Positions 61,293 through 64,000 of a stretch of 64,000 nt of DNA are shown in pieces. The DNA comes from CAZSDU01 sp964429135. GTDB lineage: Bacteria > Bacteroidota > Bacteroidia > Bacteroidales > FEN-979. The position numbers were made by a program, and so were the translations under genes. Below the pieces are notes generated by a model. The model worked only from the letters and a program-made list of their open reading frames with translations, made no database searches and was not told the DNA's origin. Where the stretch lies: contig CAYSAU010000004.1 of assembly GCA_964429135.1 (NCBI GenBank), positions 1 to 64,000 of the forward strand, written 5' to 3'. Numbering within the stretch: position 1 is the first letter of the stretch; each line of letters begins with the position of its first letter.

Positions 61293-62666
61293 TCAGGCTA
61301 AATCCAATTCCACAGTAAAATGACGCATAATGGGAGCCTCATTAACAATTTTTAAACCATTTTTGATTTCGTCTCTACGATCAAAAATGTTTTTCATGGC
61401 GACGGCCACCACATCCATATGGTTGTTTGTGTAAACTCTTCTGGGAATAGCCAGGCGTAATAATTCCAGGGCAGGATATCTATTCTCACGGGTCAGCGGG
61501 TCGCGGTCAGCGAGTAGTGCGCCGATTTCAACGCCCCTCACACCGGCTTCGCGATAAAGTTCAACGGCAAGGATCTGGGCCGGAAATTCTTCCTTAGGAA
61601 CATGTGGGATGAACCGTTTGGCGTCCACAAAAACAGCATGTCCGCCTATAGGTTGTTGAATGGGGATGTTGAAATCCATCAGCCGCTTACCAAGATATTC
61701 CACTTGCCTGATCCTGGATTCCAGGTAGGAAAACTCCGTCCCTTCATATAAGCCCTGGGACAAAGCATTCATATCCCGTCCTGACATTCCGCCATAGGTA
61801 ATATAACCTTCGAACATGATGTTGAACATACTGGCTTTACGGTGAAGTTCCGGATCATGCATGGCAATGAAACCGCCCATGTTGACGATGGCATCTTTCT
61901 TTGCACTCATGGTCATCATGTCTGCATTTAAAAACATCTCCCGGACAATTTCCCGGATAGATTTATCAGAAAAACCCTTTTCGCGAATTTTAATTAAATA
62001 AGCATTTTCAGCAAAACGTGCAGAATCAAATAAAATGGGTTTATTATATCGCCTTGCTATTTCGCGGACTTGTTTCAGATTTTCCATCGAGACTGGCTGT
62101 CCCCCGGAAGAATTACAAGTCACTGTCATGATGATAAAGGGAATACGCGCTGCATTTTCCTTCAGCACTTTTTCAAGTTTTTCAGGATCTACGTTCCCTT
62201 TGAAAGGATGATCCAAGGTGGTATCAAAAGCCTCATCGATGGTGCAATCCACGGTAATGGCTTTACGGAATTCAATATGGCCTTTAGTGGTATCGAAATG
62301 GGAATTACCAGGAATGATATCTCCTTCTTTAACCAGTACTGAAAATAATACATTTTCAGCAGCCCTTCCCTGATGTGTGGGAAGAAAATATTCAAATCCG
62401 AAAATATTCTCAATGGCTTCCTTCATTTTAAAATAGGACGAGGCTCCGGCATAACTTTCATCTCCCAGCATCAGTTCCGACCATTGATGATCACTCATAG
62501 CTCCGGTTCCGGAATCCGTTAAAAGGTCAATAAAAACCTGTTCACTTTTCAATCGGAAGAGGTTATATTTGGCTTCCTTGATCCATTGTTCGCGTTCCTG
62601 GCGGTTGCTTTTACGGATAGATTCCACCATCTTGATTTTGTATGACTCAGCAAAGGGTAAATCCAT
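61293..62666 (-). CDS. tnaA: Tryptophanase
   Basis: 457 residues from ATG 62664-62666. PLP enzyme that splits tryptophan into indole, pyruvate and ammonia. Motifs: FIDLLTDSGTGAMSD, SYAGASSYF, PTHQGRAAENV, DSARFAENAYLIK, the PLP-lysine segment MTMSAKKDAIVN, HAVFVDAKRFIPHVP, RLAIPRRVYTNNHMD. Tyrosine phenol-lyase is a close relative, but GTGAMSD, DSARFAENAY and the HFT.EL end are nearer to tryptophanase. A longer frame from TTG 62691-62693 is rejected because that codon lies inside the -7 box. Divergent from ptb. Confidence 0.88.
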   Translation of the reverse strand: MDLPFAESYKIKMVESIRKSNRQEREQWIKEAKYNLFRLKSEQVFIDLLTDSGTGAMSDHQWSELMLGDESYAGASSYFKMKEAIENIFGFEYFLPTHQGRAAENVLFSVLVKEGDIIPGNSHFDTTKGHIEFRKAITVDCTIDEAFDTTLDHPFKGNVDPEKLEKVLKENAARIPFIIMTVTCNSSGGQPVSMENLKQVREIARRYNKPILFDSARFAENAYLIKIREKGFSDKSIREIVREMFLNADMMTMSAKKDAIVNMGGFIAMHDPELHRKASMFNIMFEGYITYGGMSGRDMNALSQGLYEGTEFSYLESRIRQVEYLGKRLMDFNIPIQQPIGGHAVFVDAKRFIPHVPKEEFPAQILAVELYREAGVRGVEIGALLADRDPLTRENRYPALELLRLAIPRRVYTNNHMDVVAVAMKNIFDRRDEIKNGLKIVNEAPIMRHFTVELDLA

Positions 62667-62690
62667 GTCTTTAGAATTGGTTGTTATCAA

Positions 62691-62698
62691 CAAAGGTA
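62691..62698 (-). promoter_or_regulatory. -7 box of tnaA
   Basis: TACCTTTG on the minus strand, 24 bases before ATG 62666. CAAA at 62714 (TTTG on the minus strand) is only 15 bp away, a poor -33 spacing. It fixes the tnaA start downstream. Confidence 0.4.
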
Positions 62699-62732
62699 GA
62701 AAAATTTTTTAACCAAAAATTTTTCATAACAC

Positions 62733-62764
62733 CTTGTCAAATTGGTAAAATTCCTGTAGGTTTG
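62733..62764 (+). promoter_or_regulatory. Promoter of ptb
   Basis: CTTG at 62733-62736 (three of four match TTTG) and TAGGTTTG at 62757-62764, 20 bp apart. The leader of ~50 bases carries a strong Shine-Dalgarno. Confidence 0.5.
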
Positions 62765-62806
62765 CCATTTGCGAATCCATTGTTATTATAATATCAATTA
62801 AATTTT

Positions 62807-62812
62807 AGGAGG
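62807..62812 (+). promoter_or_regulatory. Strong Shine-Dalgarno AGGAGG of ptb
   Basis: AGGAGG lies nine bases before ATG 62822. Nearly all other starts in the window have no such site, as is normal for Bacteroidota, so this is an exception. Confidence 0.7.
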
Positions 62813-62821
62813 ATAAATACC

Positions 62822-63751
62822 ATGACTGCAGCAACAGTAGGAAGTGAAAATGCTTCCTTGAGGAAGTTAACAGACCTTTATGAAAGAGCAAAAAACTCAC
62901 GGAAAAAAAAGTTAGCCGTAGCGGTGGCCCATGATGAACATTGCCTTGAAGCAATTTGTGCCGTGGATAAAATGGGTTTGGTTGAGGCCATCCTGGTCGG
63001 GAATGAAAAAAAGATCAAAGAAATTGCTGCCAGGCTTCAACTCGATGTTCATGGGATGACAATTATCAATGAGGAAACGGATGCCAATTCGGTAAAAATT
63101 GCCGTTAAAATGGTGAGGGAAAAGGAAGCAGATGTCCTGATGAAAGGGAATGTGCCAACGGCAGTCTTTCTGAGGGGGGTATTGGACAAGGAAGTCGGGT
63201 TACGAAAAGGTGATGTTCTTTCACATTTCGCTTTGTTTGAAGTGCCTACTTATCATAAGTTGTTGGGTTTAAGTGATGCCGCGATGATACCAAATCCGGA
63301 TTTCAAAACAAAAATAGCGATCATTAATAATGCTGTGGAATTTATGAATAAACTTGGGTATACTAAACCTAAGGTTGCTGTTCTCGCTGCAGTTGAAATG
63401 GTTAATGAAGCCATGCCAGCTACCTTGGATGCAGCGCTTTTATCAAAAATGAACCAAAGAGGGCAAATAAAAAATTGTATTATCGATGGTCCGCTTGCTT
63501 ATGATAACGCAGTCAGCACAGCTAGTGCAAAGCATAAAGGAATCATCAGTGAGGTGGCAGGAGATGCCGATTTGCTGATTGTTCCCGATATTGAAGCCGG
63601 AAATATTTTATATAAAGCCTATGGGTTTTCGGCCAATGCAAAACTTGCAGCCTGTGTTCTCGGAGCCGCTGCCCCAATTGTGCTCACCTCCCGTTCCGAT
63701 ACTGAGGAGTCCAAACAGGCTTCCATTATCATGGCAGCTGCGATCAATTAA
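62822..63751 (+). CDS. Phosphate acetyl/butyryltransferase (Ptb-like)
   Basis: 309 residues, the Ptb rather than the Pta size. Motifs of the family are VLMKGNVPTAVFLRGVLDKE, NNAVEFMNKLGY, VAVLAAVEMVNEAMPAT and IIDGPLAYDNAVS, and the Asp/Gly-rich DLLIVPDIEAGNILYKAYGF. It exchanges acyl-CoA with phosphate to give acyl-phosphate, the step before ATP formation by butyrate or acetate kinase in fermentation. The kinase (buk) is not the next gene; an amino-acid permease is. The gene is divergent from tnaA, which suggests a common theme of amino-acid fermentation. Confidence 0.88.
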   Translation: MTAATVGSENASLRKLTDLYERAKNSRKKKLAVAVAHDEHCLEAICAVDKMGLVEAILVGNEKKIKEIAARLQLDVHGMTIINEETDANSVKIAVKMVREKEADVLMKGNVPTAVFLRGVLDKEVGLRKGDVLSHFALFEVPTYHKLLGLSDAAMIPNPDFKTKIAIINNAVEFMNKLGYTKPKVAVLAAVEMVNEAMPATLDAALLSKMNQRGQIKNCIIDGPLAYDNAVSTASAKHKGIISEVAGDADLLIVPDIEAGNILYKAYGFSANAKLAACVLGAAAPIVLTSRSDTEESKQASIIMAAAIN

Positions 63752-63761
63752 GTTAGGCATC

Positions 63762-64000
63762 ATGGCCAGTAGACTTTTTCAGACAAAATCCCTGCAAGCG
63801 CTTCTTGATGAAGCTGCAGATCCGAAAAACGGCTTTAAAAAAACGTTAACAGCGACCAATCTTACCACCCTGGGAATCGGGGCAATCATCGGTGCCGGGA
63901 TTTTTGTACTTACCGGCCAGGCAGCAGCGCAATATGCAGGACCTGCCATCGTGATCTCTTTCCTAATCTCAGGGATTGCCTGCGCATTTGCCGGTTTATG
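63762..64000 (+). CDS. APC-family amino-acid permease (partial, cut by window end)
   Basis: ATG 63762, 10 bases after the ptb stop; at least 79 residues visible. KKTLTATNLTTLGIGAIIGA, then GIFVLTGQAAAQYAGPAIVI, is the first membrane region of cationic-type APC transporters (YfnA/CAT-like), and the next helix begins (SFLISGIACAFAGL). It likely brings amino acids in by proton coupling, and probably shares the ptb transcript. Specificity cannot be told from this part. Confidence 0.85.
   Translation, partial: MASRLFQTKSLQALLDEAADPKNGFKKTLTATNLTTLGIGAIIGAGIFVLTGQAAAQYAGPAIVISFLISGIACAFAGL

Noticed and set aside
62667..62693. Nine-residue N-terminal extension of tnaA from a TTG codon
   Set aside because: The TTG lies in the TACCTTTG promoter box; ATG 62666 fits the family start better.
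1..64000. CRISPR array, rRNA, integron or plasmid origin
   Set aside because: No regularly spaced short repeats, no rRNA-like sequence, no integrase or rep gene was seen anywhere in the window.

Overview
This window looks like a chromosomal segment of an anaerobic member of the Bacteroidota, probably Bacteroidales-like. It contains several secreted proteins with type IX secretion (T9SS) C-terminal sorting domains, a PorV/PorQ-type outer-membrane protein, a TonB-dependent receptor with an N-terminal carboxypeptidase-regulatory-like domain, and many SPII lipoproteins. It also has promoter boxes of the Bacteroidota type (TTTG, about 19-21 bp, TAnnTTTG) and almost no Shine-Dalgarno sequences. Tryptophanase, a phosphate acetyl/butyryltransferase and an amino-acid permease at the right edge suggest amino-acid fermentation. 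No species can be named from sequence reading alone.

Layout. 1-4.1 kb: the end of an unknown gene, then a large peptidase-like/beta-propeller/outer-membrane-barrel protein and a small flavin-type oxidase-like protein. 4.1-13.6 kb is an AT-rich accessory island. It holds two T9SS exoproteins, one tail-fibre-like surface protein and four tandem paralogous lipoproteins, two of which lie in a ~970-bp direct duplication with perfect ends and a diverged middle; orphan sorting-domain fragments lie between them. 13.8-21 kb: an acyl-CoA synthetase and a tripartite RND efflux operon (minus strand). 21.1 kb: tRNA-Pro(CGG) and tRNA-Thr(CGT) with a terminator shared with a 34-codon lysine-rich gene. 21.5-31.8 kb: a small secreted repeat protein, a dipeptidyl peptidase IV, and a methyl-cycle cluster (phosphopantetheinyl transferase, metH, metF, GGGP synthase, with divergent ahcY). 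31.8-42 kb: a Rieske-fold lipoprotein lacking both canonical histidine ligands, a small basic secreted protein, and a three-gene surface operon (TonB-dependent receptor, 1.4-kaa secreted protein, PorV-like barrel). 42-47 kb: greA, a HIT hydrolase, a long purF-like gene and a membrane/TPR protein.

47.2-50.4 kb holds a compact selenium operon: mnmH (tRNA 2-selenouridine synthase) translationally coupled to one gene that fuses a NifS-type cysteine desulfurase to selenophosphate synthetase SelD. The two polypeptides could cover selenium delivery, activation and insertion into tRNA. 50.5-59 kb is a second tripartite RND efflux locus bracketed by two paralogous TetR regulators, with a T9SS exoprotein in between. 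59-60.2 kb: an ECF sigma factor with an unusual anti-sigma-like partner. 60.2-64 kb: a QueD-family enzyme, MntP, tryptophanase, and the divergent ptb gene followed by an amino-acid permease cut by the window end.

Strongest points for a second look are the NifS-SelD fusion beside mnmH, the duplicated lipoprotein cassette with its in-frame orphan sorting-domain tail, the histidine-less Rieske-like lipoprotein, and the two-copy TPKEADFND micro-protein. No CRISPR array, prophage, insertion sequence or replication origin was seen.
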